DNA of 53,170 nucleotides from Arsenophonus sp052174495 (GTDB taxonomy: Bacteria > Pseudomonadota > Gammaproteobacteria > Enterobacterales > Enterobacteriaceae). The position numbers and the translations under genes are program-made. The DNA lies in NCBI GenBank assembly GCA_052174495.1, contig JBQMRR010000041.1, positions 1-53,170 of the forward strand, written 5' to 3'. Under the pieces are notes generated by a model that had not been told where the DNA came from, did not search any database, and saw only the letters and a program-made list of their open reading frames with translations. Below are positions 1 to 11,507 of this stretch, one piece after another (the stretch's first letter is position 1; every line of letters begins with the position of its first letter).

Positions 1-1100
1 AAATAGCCCTCTTTCATAGTAAAATATCCTAATTGGAAAATCTTTTGGGCTTATAAATACTAACTTCACGAAAAGCATCAACTAATTTACCTTAGCTTAC
101 TTCAGAATCAAGCGCTCAGTGTTAAGAACAGAAACAGGCGATAAAAGGTCAGACTCTCAAAAGCAATGTTATTGAAAATTATTTTTTCGCGCTAGGACAC
201 TAATTTCAGAACAGTCTAAAATTTATCCATAATTCATCCTTTTAGATAGACTTAATATGCTATAACGCAAATATAACATCCCAGATCACTATAGGGTTAT
301 TATCAACAATAACTATACTCTAAAATAAATGACGCTAAAAATCTTCATTTTCTAACTGACAGTTTTGTATATAATCATGAAAATCTATGTATTTCTTTTA
401 CTAACTATTTTAAAATTAAATTTCTAGTCATTGATATATTTTTTCTGATAACAATGAATTTAGAGGTATAAGTTAATGTTTGCGGCGTTATTGAATATTA
501 GGTGTACCCCCTTCTATATAGAAACTATCTAATACAAAATTTTCATCACTAACTCATTCTAATTATAAAACATGACAGAAAATGTGCCACTTAAGTTATT
601 CATATCTTCACTAGAGTTTTATTGCAAATTTTTGTTCACTGATCTATTTAATAACTTCATAAAACAACACTAAATAAACGGTTCTCGTTCCTGTTAAATA
701 TTAATCAATCTCCTGAATAGGAGAGAGAATAAATTGCATATTTTATCTTATTTTTCAGCCAACAATTTAGCGTGTTCAAACATTGTTACTGAAATACCAT
801 AAATAATAACTTAAATCTCCATCGCGAAAACTTATTAGCAAAAACCTTTTCTAACTCACCGCGTCTAAATAAGCTTTAAAGACTTATTAAGAAAAAAATT
901 AAATAAAAGGCTTTAGATCCTAACAAATATCAGGTTCGCGTATATTCCCCCCCCTTTTATTATAGGATAAATATCCTGCATAAACTTATCTGCAATATCA
1001 TTAAATTGGGATCTACCATGAAATACCCTGATACTACTATTATAAAACTTAATCAGCATTGACGATATAAATACCTATTTAATAAATAGATTTATTAAAT
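1..1100. other. eroded spacer, no recognisable gene
   Basis: Very AT-rich sequence with stops in all frames. I recognise no gene, RNA or IS part before about position 1101, where the 3' end of an IS481-family relic begins. Confidence 0.5.
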
Positions 1101-1940
1101 GTCACATCATCTTGGAAGATAGTATGTTTTTAAATGATTTAGGTTTAATCTTGAACTAATCTTTCATCGACTGCAATAGATTTTGACTATCTAATGCCAA
1201 TTGTAGTAATTTTTAATTTTATACCCAAACATATTCATATAGAGTGATCTTAACTCTTTGATCAAAATTAAAATAATGAATTTATAGTTCATATTTTATA
1301 ACATCTATTAAGTCGTTAGACCACATCATTTATTTGAGGATGCATCGGCGGGATAAGTCTGTATTCTATATCAAGCTATATAGAAATGATCAAATTCATA
1401 TTTTCTAATAGTTAAACACCTTTTAGATGAAAAAGTCGATCTGTAAATTCTTCGCTATTGTTTATAAGTACCTGATGGATAACCGTAAGGATAAGACATG
1501 CTTGGCTAAGACCACGTAATAAAGGTCAAGCGTTAATTACGATCTTGTTATTGTAAAGATAAATAAAAACTCATGAATAGGCGCGGGCTTTATATCTATA
1601 AAAAGGTAGCATCGTGAAGTTTTGTTTAGAATTTACGGAAGATATTTATATCTACATGCAGATAATCAGACGCATAGCTTTAAACGCTTTATATTTCAGA
1701 TTCTGCGCTTCTTCTGTCTAATTTTACAAAAATTTCCTATTGTTTCGTAGAAGAAAGGCACCTACATAAATAGCGATGCAGACTAGATCCAAATACAACG
1801 AGGTTAAAAAATTCGTGTTCATCTACCAAGAGATAGATGAATGAAAGAAAAATATTTTTTGCAAGAAAATAACTACGCTCTAATGCACTAGCAACAGCAT
1901 CGTCAGAAAACAATAGGAAGTATGGTATGTGATTATCAAA
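1101..1940 (-). mobile_element. IS481-family relic, left part (transposase read on minus strand)
   Basis: This is the 3' and central part of a decayed IS481-family element, read on the minus strand. It aligns by eye with the copies at 33530-34265, 42170-43240 and 49740-50835, sharing the end near 1101 (gtcacatcatcttgg) and blocks such as the one around 1610-1660. The family was identified from the best-preserved copy at 25.5-26.1 kb. The relic is broken at about 1940 by an IS1595-family element, and its remaining 5' end appears to resume near 4336. It has many stops and frameshifts and no usable ORF. Confidence 0.6.
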
Positions 1941-4335
1941 CTATGTTTGTAATAATTATTAATAGATTTATATACTATATAAAGGATTTTTCGCTATAGC
2001 AGTTACCATAAAACAAACAGTCATGAAGATTAAAGAAACTTTCCCTTACCCTTATCCAAGATAAGCTGCATCTCATTAATTGGCTCGGCGACAATATATT
2101 AGATGATCTCGATCTATGCATTGAAGCAATTCATTTCACTTTTATCACCACTTATTTTATCAAAGTAAACATGCTTCTTCTGGGGGAACATTGATTAGGG
2201 TTAAAGCGATATCATTAAAAATATTCAATTGCAGAAAAATATTTGGCAATCTTACTACAAGTCTTATAGCAAAACCACATCAGAAGGATAAATGTTTTAA
2301 TTATTTTCAATGTACATTGAGTATCTTGACTATACAGAGTAATCGAAACAAACAGTTATTAATTTAGAGTTATGATTATTTATGGCGCATGAAGTTTCAG
2401 GGATAATGGAGAATCTCTTCTTTTTAATTGATTTCGTAAATAATTTTAATAAAAAAGATATAATATTTCATAAAATTTATCCTATAAATATTCATAAAAC
2501 CAGATATTACCTTTAATTTTTACATGAACTTATTCGTAATAGTGGTAGGTAGCTGATACCATCGCCATTGAGAGGGCTCGAAGTCCATGCTACAATGAAA
2601 TGCTGACGCGCTCTCTTTGCCATCATCCCTAACGATTATGCAATATAACAAACTATACAGACGAGTATTTTAGAATCTTAAGATTAAAGTATCTAAGATC
2701 AAGAAATCGCAGTAACAACGGAATATCCTTGACAACTCATTGATACCATATTATCTAAAGTGTATAAAAACGTTAAAGAGCTTCTACTATGACCTTACCG
2801 ACAAGTATCCTCCACTGAAAATTTTTATGAAGCTCTTGGGGATTTCTTGATAAAAGCACAGTTTTTTCTGTTAGTAACATCAGGAGACTGAAACAGCAAT
2901 AACTTAAAGAGTACAAACAATGGTAGCTGCATGATTTATAGCAATATACGCTATGTTTATTTCTTGTCTTAAGGCATATGTTATTCTATTATGCAGTTTT
3001 GAACACCTTTGTCTGCTTATTAATTATTAAGTCAGTTAATATGGACATAAGGAACTTATTGCAGTCAAAGATGGTTATCAAGAGTCAGAAGCAAGCTGAG
3101 TATAACTTTTTAATGGCTTCCAATTCTGTAGATTAACCATACCTCCTAGACTACTAAGGAGAGACACGGCGCATTAGTTTTTAAAATTTAATAAAAAATA
3201 TTCTTAGTATATATAGCCCTAATAGACTATTAGGTATCATAAAATAACTAATATCCTCCTTAACTTCATAAATCCATGTAACTAAAAGTTAAGACTGTGT
3301 AAGCTTGTAAAAAGATCTGGCTAGCAGAGAGCTATAATATTACTAATAAATCAGTTGATATTTTATTGGTAAGGTTTTTAGCGTATCCTGCAGCGATGAA
3401 GAAGACGGATAAAGAGGGAGAAGAACGCCTGGTATTCTACGATTTTCCATCAGTGAACTTAATGTCCAATAAAAATAATCAATTTAATTAAAATCAGCTT
3501 TTTCAAAAATAAGACTATGAAGCTCATTCGCGAAGAAACACTGTGGTTCTAGAAAAGTAACCCTTTAATAGTATTTAAGCTACTCTAGTTTTCGTAGAAA
3601 AGTGAAACTGGCTAATAGAATTAAGCTGCTGACTCTATAAGGTAAATAATGTTCAATTTAAGGATGGAGAATAGATTTGCAAGTATTAGAGTACAGATAT
3701 TCCTGTCATATGCTAAATTTGTTAATAACTAATTAATTTTGAAACAACATTTAAATGGCATCACGACTTTCTGTGAGTTAGCGAAAGCAAAAATAAGTGT
3801 ATTTATGTTGTATTTTTCTTTGACCTTGAAACCATTTCCCATAAATCCTTTAAAGGGAAGTGGTTATTTTCTACATAGAAAAAGCAGAAAATATGGAAGA
3901 TAAGGAGATAAAAAAGAACGAATCGCGATCTTAATTGATCCTAGATCGAAAAGGTCATGTGAGAGATGAAAGATTGCTAAAGAGTTTAATGCAGAGTGTA
4001 TTAGCTGTATCCTTTAGCCAATCTATAGATAAATAATATATCCTTTGCTCCTATGGGGGATAAATCATGTAAAACCTTTGCTAGGAGGCATAAAATTACT
4101 CGGTACCGTTAAATAACGTTTACTATTAATGAATTAATAGTAATAAATTCCATATGCAAAATGCAATATTATGCCAACCGATTAAAAGAATCTTTTCTTC
4201 TATTACTGACCTCAGCTAACCATATGGCACAGACTGAATATTTTTTTTATTTCTATAAATATACATCGCATTACTTCACCTGCTAATTAACTTACCATTA
4301 CTTCATATCATTATAACCTTTGGGAAAATTCTTCT
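1941..4335 (+). mobile_element. IS1595-family relic, split by an IS256-family copy
   Basis: This decayed IS1595-family (ISXO2-type) element lies on the plus strand. Its two halves, 1941-2365 and 3732-4335, are separated by an IS256-family copy. The left half contains the relic of the zinc-ribbon region; the right half holds the part corresponding to the DDE-domain start (IVEVDE in better copies). The 8-bp sequence attaattt stands at both 2358-2365 and 3732-3739 but only once in the uninterrupted copy near 6389, so the two halves belong to one element. The 5' and 3' limits are approximate. Confidence 0.65.
2366..3731 (+). mobile_element. IS256-family element, decayed, with 8-bp target duplication
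   Basis: This is a 1366-bp copy of the window's commonest element. It starts with gagttat-type sequence, and the reverse complement of its right end (tagttattaacaaattt) resembles its left end, as expected for terminal inverted repeats. The target duplication attaattt flanks it exactly. Translating the family of copies together gives IS256 (mutator-type) transposase features: an N-terminal block like IKVPKIRD...SSLLP.YLKR, a central (K/T)ITNVLS block, and a C-terminal block near KVQFKDG. The reading frame is destroyed by stops and indels. Confidence 0.75.
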
Positions 4336-4485
4336 TATCGATTTACTTTTCCTACTCAGAACGCATTTAGTATGAATTTATTTACTTAAAATAACAGTTA
4401 ATAAAATTAATAATATCCAACATTTAATATTTAGTTTTAATCTAGTAACTATAGATAGCTTAAAACTGGTGACATCAAGATAAAT
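4336..4485 (-). mobile_element. probable 5' remnant of the IS481-family relic
   Basis: This stretch between the IS1595 relic and the end of kdsB resembles, weakly, the sequence just outside the start of the IS481 transposase in other copies (the cgtttttaccctttag block). It would complete the IS481 copy that begins at 1101. The match is short and degraded. Confidence 0.3.
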
Positions 4486-5250
4486 TTAAGTAGAAAAAAA
4501 AACTTCTCGAACAGCATCGAGATCCTGCTGATTATCAATCCCAGGCCTTGGTGTTTTAACTGCTAGGGCAACATGAATTTTATTTCCATACCACAATACA
4601 CGCAACTGCTCAAGCATCTCTATCGTCTCTAACGAACTTATCGGCCATCCGATATAACGACGAATAAAACTAGCTCGATAAGCATAAATACCAATATGAC
4701 GTAAAAAATTCTGGTTAATTTTTACTTTACTAATTGCAAAGTTATCACGTTCCCATGGAATAGCAGCTCTAGAAAAATACAAGGCGTTACTCTGTTTATC
4801 CGTCACGACTTTTACAATAGCGGGATCAAATATTTCATAAGGGTCATTTATTGGTGTCGCTAATGTTGCCATATCGACGTTATTTAGTATAAAATTACTA
4901 GCTAACTGATTAATTATCTCCGGTGGAATTAAAGGTTCATCACCTTGAACATTGATAATAATTTCTTTATCAGGAAATTTATATTTTTCAATAACTTCTG
5001 CTAATCTTTCAGTCCCTGATTGGTGGGAAACATTAGTCATGCAGACTTCACCATTTGCTGCTTTCACCACATCAAATACTGCCTGATGATCAGTCGCTAC
5101 AATAACACGCGTCGCATCTGACATTAGGGCTCTTTCCATTACTCTAATAATCATAGGTTTCCCATGAATATCAGCTAACGATTTACCTGGTAAGCGATTA
5201 GAAGCAAAACGCGCAGGAATAATAACTGTGAATATATTATTTTTCTTCAT
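4486..5250 (-). CDS. kdsB: 3-deoxy-manno-octulosonate cytidylyltransferase (CMP-Kdo synthetase)
   Basis: KdsB activates Kdo with CTP to give CMP-Kdo, the donor for the inner core of LPS; it is a cytosolic enzyme. The 254-residue protein is full length (E. coli 248). The nucleotide-binding N-terminus carries LPGKSL (residues 20-25), with HQSGTERLAE near 76-85 and QGDEPLIPP at 102-110, the CTP and metal site. Its start lies inside the 3' end of ycaR (14-bp overlap), so the two are cotranscribed and probably translationally coupled, as in E. coli ycaR-kdsB. The upstream partners known in E. coli (msbA, lpxK) are not seen here. No frameshift or missing motif was found. Retention implies that Kdo-containing LPS is still made. 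Confidence 0.97.
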   Translation of the reverse strand: MKKNNIFTVIIPARFASNRLPGKSLADIHGKPMIIRVMERALMSDATRVIVATDHQAVFDVVKAANGEVCMTNVSHQSGTERLAEVIEKYKFPDKEIIINVQGDEPLIPPEIINQLASNFILNNVDMATLATPINDPYEIFDPAIVKVVTDKQSNALYFSRAAIPWERDNFAISKVKINQNFLRHIGIYAYRASFIRRYIGWPISSLETIEMLEQLRVLWYGNKIHVALAVKTPRPGIDNQQDLDAVREVFFST

Positions 5251-5416
5251 CTAAGAGTAACTCACGAGCTTCTTCTTTTAATAGAACCGGTATGTTATTA
5301 CGAACAGGATAAGCAAGATGATCGAATTTACAGATAAGTTCTAAATTTTGTTTATCATAAACTAATTTTCCATGGCAGATAGGGCAAGCAATGATATCAA
5401 GTAGCCGGTTATCCAT
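5237..5416 (-). CDS. ycaR: YcaR, UPF0434/Trm112-like small protein
   Basis: This small protein of the UPF0434 (Trm112p-like) family has no firmly established role; in enterobacteria it is encoded just upstream of kdsB, as here. The protein begins MDNRLLDIIACPICHGKL and carries the CPxCxGKL motif, a later ELICK..HLAYP stretch and a NNIPVLL block, all typical of the family. An in-frame ATG four codons upstream (at 5428) is possible, but it lies on the Shine-Dalgarno sequence (tgagg). The ATG at 5416 is 8 bases downstream of that sequence and matches the E. coli start, giving 59 residues (E. coli 60). It overlaps kdsB by 14 bp. Confidence 0.92.
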   Translation of the reverse strand: MDNRLLDIIACPICHGKLVYDKQNLELICKFDHLAYPVRNNIPVLLKEEARELLLDEEK

Positions 5417-5948
5417 GATATTCCTCATAAAAATATAATTTAAAATAAAATTAGAATAGCATAAGCATCCATCATCGTTAACTTTAATATCTGCTCTAAT
5501 ATGTATTTATTATCTGATAAATTGACAGAAAATAGTAATCTAAATTCATAAGCTATAAAATCAGCAACAACTTAATATCCATAAGCATTACACGTAACTA
5601 AAAATTTAATACAATAACCTTCTTAAGCTATTTATTTTTACTGTTCGTAATAGTTTGACGATTAATATAGATATCTTGACTTTCATTGATTAAAGAAGAT
5701 AAATCTATAATCCTGTTGTTTCATACTAAACTATTTTACGCGACCCATTTATAATTGAAATATTATAATAAAACTTCTTTTGTCTACTTAATAGACAAAT
5801 TTTATTTTTTCCTGTAGGAGTTGGGTATCCTCTACTGGCCTATTTCTTTCCCCCCTCTCTTCTATTAAGCTTTTAATAGAAATCTCATTTTTCTTTCACT
5901 AGATATTCTTTACTATCAAAGTAGTAGTATTATATTAAAACTATATTA
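5417..5948. other. spacer upstream of ycaR, no gene recognised
   Basis: This AT-rich stretch should contain the promoter of ycaR-kdsB, but I see no convincing -35/-10 pair. It has several short pyrimidine runs (around 5845-5870). In E. coli the genes upstream of ycaR are msbA, lpxK and ycaQ; no relic of them could be read here. Confidence 0.4.
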
Positions 5949-8240
5949 AAACATTACTAGTAGAAACACTAGTAGAAACTCCTTAATACTGCATGAAGGA
6001 TTTTTGCTATATAAAGAAGAGCTTATTATGACGAAACAAACAGTTATACTGGGTCAAAAAGTATTTTATATTCCCTGTTAAGATAAATATGCATGTCGTT
6101 ATTAGTTGATTTTACGATTATCTATCAGATAATATTGATGCATGCATTGAAGCAACTCATTTTACTTTATCTTGCCTATATTATCACAATAAACATGTAT
6201 TCGCTAAGGAGAAACACTAACCAATTAGAATTGCAGCGATATCGTTATAAAGTTTCCGATTATAGAAAAAGATTTAATAATTTTACTAGAAGTCCTCTGA
6301 CGAAACTACATCATAAAGATAAATACTTTAGTTATCTACAATATATATTTAATAACTTAATTTTACTGGAATCAGCAAAGTAAAAGGCATTAATTTGAAA
6401 ACAACATTTAAATGACAGCACTGTTTCCTTGCTTTAGCGTTAACAGCCAACATAAATATCTAAATACTATTGTTGAAGTTGGCAAGATATTTTCTTCAAA
6501 TTATTTAAAGAATAAAAAGTTTTTTTCGATATAGGAAAAGTAGAAAATGCGAAAGGATTAAGGAAATAAAAGGAAAAACGAATTGCGATCTTAATTCTAT
6601 CTATAAGATAGAAAAAGATCATGTGAATAATAAGATTTTTAAAATTTAATGTCAAAGTGAGTTATCAGTAAATCTGATGTATGAGGATCAGGATACCGCT
6701 CCATTATGATACTTTATAAATCTATTCTTCATTCTTGAATTGCATCTTATTTACTACAAGAGAGTCAGAAGCTTAAGTCTGCCTAGCATTTCTTAGCAGA
6801 TTCTAGTTTTCTTAGTAGATGGAAGCAGTTAAATACCATAAAAGAGTTACTTTCTTAAACTACAGTGCTTTGACATCCTCTTCATAGCCTCACTCCTGAA
6901 AAAGCTGATTCAATCAGATTCGTCATTCTTATTGATGCCAATGCGTTGAACAGGAAGGCATAGATATCAGCTGTTCTTCTTGATCTTTTCTAGCTTCTTC
7001 ATCGCTGAAATACACTTCGCTGACAACATTGCCTATAACATATCATCAAAAGCTTTCTTAGCAGCATTCTGACTCTCTGTTAACCAGACTTCCCGCAGCT
7101 CATTCTTAACTTTTGATTGCATGCCATTCAGAGTGAAAGACAGTACATTAGTTATCTTGTGTACTACCCCAATAGCGTTGAGTGCTTGGTGTCTGGACAT
7201 ATTTTTGCTATTGCATTCAAAACCAAAGGGTAGAAGTTTAAATAGTAAGCTTGAGAGATACGATTAAGCTTAGACGCTTGCAAAGGATTAAAAGTTAAAC
7301 CCAGTGCGCTTCTGACTTTTAATAATCATTTCTACTGGAACGAGTTCCTTATGTTCATAAGTTTACGTGACAATATGAGTAGTAAGCAAAGGCGATTTAT
7401 CTTGCCTAATAAAATGACATATTTTTTCTGTAAGAAATAAACGTAACACGTATCGTTTAAATCAGACAGGCACCGTTGCCTGTGCTCTTTAAGCCATTGC
7501 TATTTAATCTTTTTTGATGGTACTTGCAAAGAGAGATCATATGCTTTCACAAAGAAGCTCATAGCTTTGTAAAAGCACCAATATAGATGCTTTACGGTAA
7601 GACATGATAGAAATTCTTTAATGTTTTTTGTACGTTTTAGATAAGATAATGATGAAACGAGCTGTTGAAACATATTTCGTTACCGTTGTACAATACCTCG
7701 ATATTAGGGCACATTAATCTCAATATAACCAATATCTGCCTCTATAAGTTTACTGTAGAAAATAAGAATTACTGGAAACAGCTCGCCACTCGTCGATAAG
7801 GCGGTCTTGAGTATGTTGTTGCAACATGGCTTAGAGCTTAGTTTCAACAGCTATGCTATCAGATGGCTGTCAGTATTGTGCATGAGTTTATGAAAAAGAT
7901 TACGGTAATATCTGATTTCGTGGATATCTCTAGGGTAGATTTCATAGCATATCATCTCTCTTTTGTTATAATCATTCATGAAATTAATTTAGGATTGATG
8001 TCAGCATTTTAAAAAATCCTATACATCAGAAATAAGTATAACTTGTTTATATGCTAAATCAATATCTTAATGATGAACTTAAAGGGGGATTATTTTATAT
8101 TTAGGTGAGCAAAGAAATAAAATGATAAAAATATTAAGCTAAGTGCCACGCTATTAGCATATTGGCCTCATTGAAATTCTCTCAGTTAAATTACCAAGGC
8201 TCTGTCGCTAAAATAGATCTAGTTGTTATGTCTTTAAATA
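5949..8240 (+). mobile_element. IS1595-family relic, split by an IS256-family copy
   Basis: The left half (5949-6658) holds one of the best-preserved IS1595-family segments. An open stretch around 6210-6380 translates to QRYRYKVSDYRKRFNN, then TKLHHKDKYFSYLQY, the region after the N-terminal zinc ribbon of ISXO2-type transposases. A TIVEVGKIFS block follows near 6470, corresponding to the IVEVDE catalytic motif. The element is interrupted at 6659 by a minus-strand IS256 copy and appears to resume at 8045: the run to about 8240 aligns loosely with the copy at 18850-18960. It is broken by stops. The short ORFs visible at 6093-6383 and 6467-6655 are parts or shadows of it. Confidence 0.6.
6659..8044 (-). 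mobile_element. IS256-family element, decayed, minus strand
   Basis: The left boundary gagttatcagtaaatctg (6659) and right boundary agtataact (about 8044) match the ends of the other IS256-family copies. Read on the minus strand, the middle gives HKITNVLSFTLNGMQSKVKN, ELREVWLTESQNAAKKAFDD, then SAKCISAMKKLEKIKKNS. This is the characteristic mid-to-C-terminal part of IS256 transposases, now with stops. The flanks gtcaaagt and gtttatat could be a mutated 8-bp duplication, but the match is poor. Confidence 0.7.
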
Positions 8241-8676
8241 TAGGTATGCAATTAAAAAATCAGTGGTTACATACTCAAAATTTAGTTAAATTGACGACAA
8301 AATAGTTAAGGAATTTTTTTGCCTTTATAATTCTAGCTGACGAAGATAACGTCAAGTAAAACTCATGGCATAGAAAATATCTTAAAGTTATCAATAAGCT
8401 TAAAACTTTAGCTAATAATATAGCCAAAATAACGTTTAGAAAGTACCTTATTGAGCAAAGACAGTTCTTATAAGCCTATGAAATAATCATAGCAAATGAT
8501 AACGACAGTACCGTGAAGAAAGTATTGACTTACAACTTTATAAATGATTATATTTGCTAAAATAGCAAAAAATAAAGCATTGATATTATCAAATTAATTT
8601 TAAAAAAAATAAAAGCTACTTGTATTCATATTATTACTGTTAATAAACAACATAAAGTAAATTTTTAACATTAAGC
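8241..8676. other. unidentified relic between two IS256 copies
   Basis: Plus-strand translation gives a stretch around 8380-8470 that looks protein-like (KVINKLKTLANNIAKITFRK) but has stops on both sides. I could not assign it to a family. It may be a chromosomal pseudogene or the last part of the IS1595 relic. Confidence 0.3.
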
Positions 8677-10006
8677 GAGTTATTTTGATTTTTTGTGTAT
8701 AGGGGTTTTGGGATGATAATGTATCTTGTTGATTGATTTCATAAATGCTCTTAATAAAAGAGATGCTTTTCTATGAAAAGCCTACCCTAGAGACAGGGTA
8801 TCGTGAAATAAAATATTACTGTTATTCTCTTAATATGATCTCACCTATAACGATTATAGTCACCGCAAACTATATAAACTATATAAACTAGTATTGGCGA
8901 TATTGAAATATAAAATATCTAAGGTCCAGGGATCGCATGAGTAACAAAAAATACCTTCAGCACCTATTGCTACCAACTTATCTAAAGCGGGTAAAAATAG
9001 AAAGAGTTGCTACTCATTGATCTATACCCCCCCTTTTTTGCAAGGAAGGATGGGTTATCCACTAGTGATTTTCATGATTCTGAAGTCGCTTTTCTGTAAA
9101 AGCACATGCTCTCTCTGCTAGTAGGATCAGCAGACTGAAATAACAATAGCTTGAATAGCACAGATAATAGTAGGCTGTGTGATTTAAACGATACGCGTTA
9201 CTTTTATTTATTGGCGGAAAGGATATAACCGTTCTGTCAAGAAGCTGATCGTCTTTGATCTGCTAGTTAAAGCGGGTACACTGCATGGATGATAAGGAAA
9301 TGGTTCGGTTCAGGATACTTATCGAGAGTTAGAAGCAACCTGAACCCATCTTCTAGATGGCCGCAAGAGTATGACTTAAACGTATCTTCCATGAGCCTTT
9401 GAATGGGATGGAGAGGGGAGACGCGCTACTTGGTTTTTGAATGCAATGGCAAAAATATTCCTGAACGCGCAGTATCAATATTATTAGGTAGATAAAATAG
9501 CTGATGTGCTGGTTTCACTCTTAAAAGTAGCAACAAAAAGTTAAAAGTGAGTTGCAGGAGGTATGGTTAGCAGCTAGAGCTATCATGATACCAATTATAA
9601 ATTCCTTGATGTTTTTGTTTATAAGGTTTTCAGTGTATTCTGCAAGGGATGAAAAGCTAAAGAAAGATTGAGGGGGGGAATGGCTTGGATTCTACAATTC
9701 TCCTTAAATACGCTAAGGATCAATTAAAAACGATGAATTTGATTAAATCAGCTTTTGCGCGATAGTGAGACTATGAAGGCGACGCAAAAAAGTACTGTAG
9801 TTCAAGAAAAACAACTATTTCAATGCTATTTAAGCTATTCCTGTCTTTTAAAAATAGTTGAAGAACCGGAACTAAAAAAATTTAAATTTGCTTCACCCCT
9901 AGCGATAAACATGTTCGATTCAATCATGGAGAATATATTATCTGAAGTATCAGAGCGGAATGGAGTCTGACTGACTGAGATATACACTAATTTTTTTTAA
10001 TAACTC
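8677..10006 (+). mobile_element. IS256-family element, decayed
   Basis: This copy starts at gagttattttgattttttg (8677) and ends at ataactc (10006), about 1330 bp, in plus orientation. Blocks near 9010-9060, 9300-9480 and 9640-9800 align with copies at 2.4-3.7, 11.6-13.0 and 26.1-27.5 kb. The 71-codon open frame at 9755-9970 is just the decayed C-terminal end of this transposase, not a gene. No target duplication is left. Confidence 0.7.
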
Positions 10007-10020
10007 AAACGTAATCTATT

Positions 10021-10063
10021 ACTAGAACTAAAACTAGAACTAGAACTAGAACTAGAACTAGAA
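10021..10063. repeat. AACTAG hexanucleotide tandem repeat
   Basis: About seven tandem copies of a 6-bp unit (aactag, with one aactaa variant) lie between an IS256 relic and the agp promoter region. The unit is 6 bp and contains a TAG stop in one frame, so it is not coding. It ends about 178 bp upstream of the agp start codon. Confidence 0.9.
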
Positions 10064-10240
10064 GATATATTGTAAAATATCATCGTTGTATCTTTTACTT
10101 GATAAAAGTTAACAAATTTTCTTAAAAACTAGCAAAGTCAGAATTTTATCGTAAATGAAATTTATTTTTAATTGACTACATCTAGATAAAATCTTATATA
10201 ATTAAGAAAATTATAATAAATTTAACAGGAGCGTTGAAAG

Positions 10241-11482
10241 ATGAAAAAAAGACTAATGATATGCCTTCTTTGCATTTTAATATCACCAGTAAGTTTTTCA
10301 TTAGAAAAACTTCAAGATTATGAATTAACTCAGGTATTAATTTTAAGTAGGCATAATTTAAGAGCACCAATAGTATATAAGGATATATTAACTCGTGCAA
10401 CAAATAAACTTTGGCCTATTTGGGATACTAAAGATGCAAATCTCACGACTAAAGGTGAGCAGTTAGAGATTTATATGGGAAACTATTTTAAATATTGGTT
10501 TCATAGAGTAGGCCTATTGCGCACAGATCAATGTCCAGACTCAAATAATGTTTATATCTATGCAAATAATCAACAACGCACTATTGCTACAGCTCAATCT
10601 TTTATTAGAGGCGCATTTCCTGATTGCTCAGTTAAAGCTTTTTATCGCTCAGACATGAGCGAAGGAAAGTTTGATCCTATTTTTGATCCAGTTGTCACTG
10701 ACAATAGTGCAGAATTTAAACGACAAGCCACAAACGCTATGACAGAAAAATTAGCACATTTAGATTTGGCTGAAGCTTATAAACAAATTTCAACGATATT
10801 AGACTTTAAAAATTCAACTCTGTGTAAAAAAGATAAGTTGTGCGATTTGGTTAGCTCCCCTAATACGATCATCATTAATCCCAATAAACAACCCGTTGTG
10901 TTTGGGCCGTTAGGATTAACAACAAATATTGTAGATATATTTGATCTACAATATTACGAAGGATTTGCTACAAAAGATATAGCATGGGGAACTATTAATA
11001 CACCAGAACAATGGAAAACACTTAATAAAATTAAAAATAGCTATTATTCAGTTGCATTTAGAACTAAAATTCTTGCTAAGAATATAGCTAAGCCTCTATT
11101 AAATTATATTAACTTACATTTTGTTAACCAAACTAATAAAGAAAAGTCAAAATTACTTATTATGTTTGGTCATGATTCAAATATTGCATCAGTCATGTCT
11201 GCTTTAGATTTTGCTCCTTATCAATTGCCTGAACAATATGAACATACGCCAATTGGTGGAAAATTAGTGTTTCAACGTTGGCATAATAAGAAAACTAACA
11301 AAGATTATCTAAAAATTGAATATATTTATCAATCAGCGAATCAATTACGAGATAAAATGCCATTAACATTGAATAACCCACCCAAACAGGTAACTTTATC
11401 GCTTCAAAATTGCCCACTTAATAAAAATAACTTATGCAACTGGGATGACTTTGAAAAAGGTATGCAACAAGCTTTAAATTAA
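10241..11482 (+). CDS. agp: periplasmic glucose-1-phosphatase (histidine acid phosphatase)
   Basis: Agp hydrolyses glucose-1-phosphate and some inositol phosphates in the periplasm, releasing sugar or phosphate. At 413 residues it has exactly the E. coli length. A Sec-type signal peptide (MKKRLMICLLCILISPVSFS, residues 1-20) is followed by the catalytic motif RHNLRAP (37-43, nucleophile H38); the RHN variant is typical of Agp rather than of phytase AppA. The proton donor pair is HDSN at 311-314. Cysteines at positions like 98, 129, 195, 201, 394 and 400 fit periplasmic disulfides. A good Shine-Dalgarno (aggag, 10227-10231) lies 9 bases before the ATG. The gene stands alone between IS relics with its own terminator, so it is a single-gene unit. 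Confidence 0.95.
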   Translation: MKKRLMICLLCILISPVSFSLEKLQDYELTQVLILSRHNLRAPIVYKDILTRATNKLWPIWDTKDANLTTKGEQLEIYMGNYFKYWFHRVGLLRTDQCPDSNNVYIYANNQQRTIATAQSFIRGAFPDCSVKAFYRSDMSEGKFDPIFDPVVTDNSAEFKRQATNAMTEKLAHLDLAEAYKQISTILDFKNSTLCKKDKLCDLVSSPNTIIINPNKQPVVFGPLGLTTNIVDIFDLQYYEGFATKDIAWGTINTPEQWKTLNKIKNSYYSVAFRTKILAKNIAKPLLNYINLHFVNQTNKEKSKLLIMFGHDSNIASVMSALDFAPYQLPEQYEHTPIGGKLVFQRWHNKKTNKDYLKIEYIYQSANQLRDKMPLTLNNPPKQVTLSLQNCPLNKNNLCNWDDFEKGMQQALN

Positions 11483-11507
11483 AAAAGTTAATGCTGATTA
11501 AATTAAA

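Noticed and set aside
6093..6383. 96-codon plus-strand ORF
   Set aside because: Its second half is a surviving piece of an IS1595-family transposase (QRYRYKVSDYRKRFNN, TKLHHKDKYFSYLQY); its start has no family support. Not an independent gene.
9755..9970. 71-codon plus-strand ORF
   Set aside because: It lies within the C-terminal end of an IS256-family relic and aligns with non-coding stretches of other copies.
10021..10063. CRISPR-like array
   Set aside because: The repeat unit is 6 bp with no spacers; it is a simple microsatellite.
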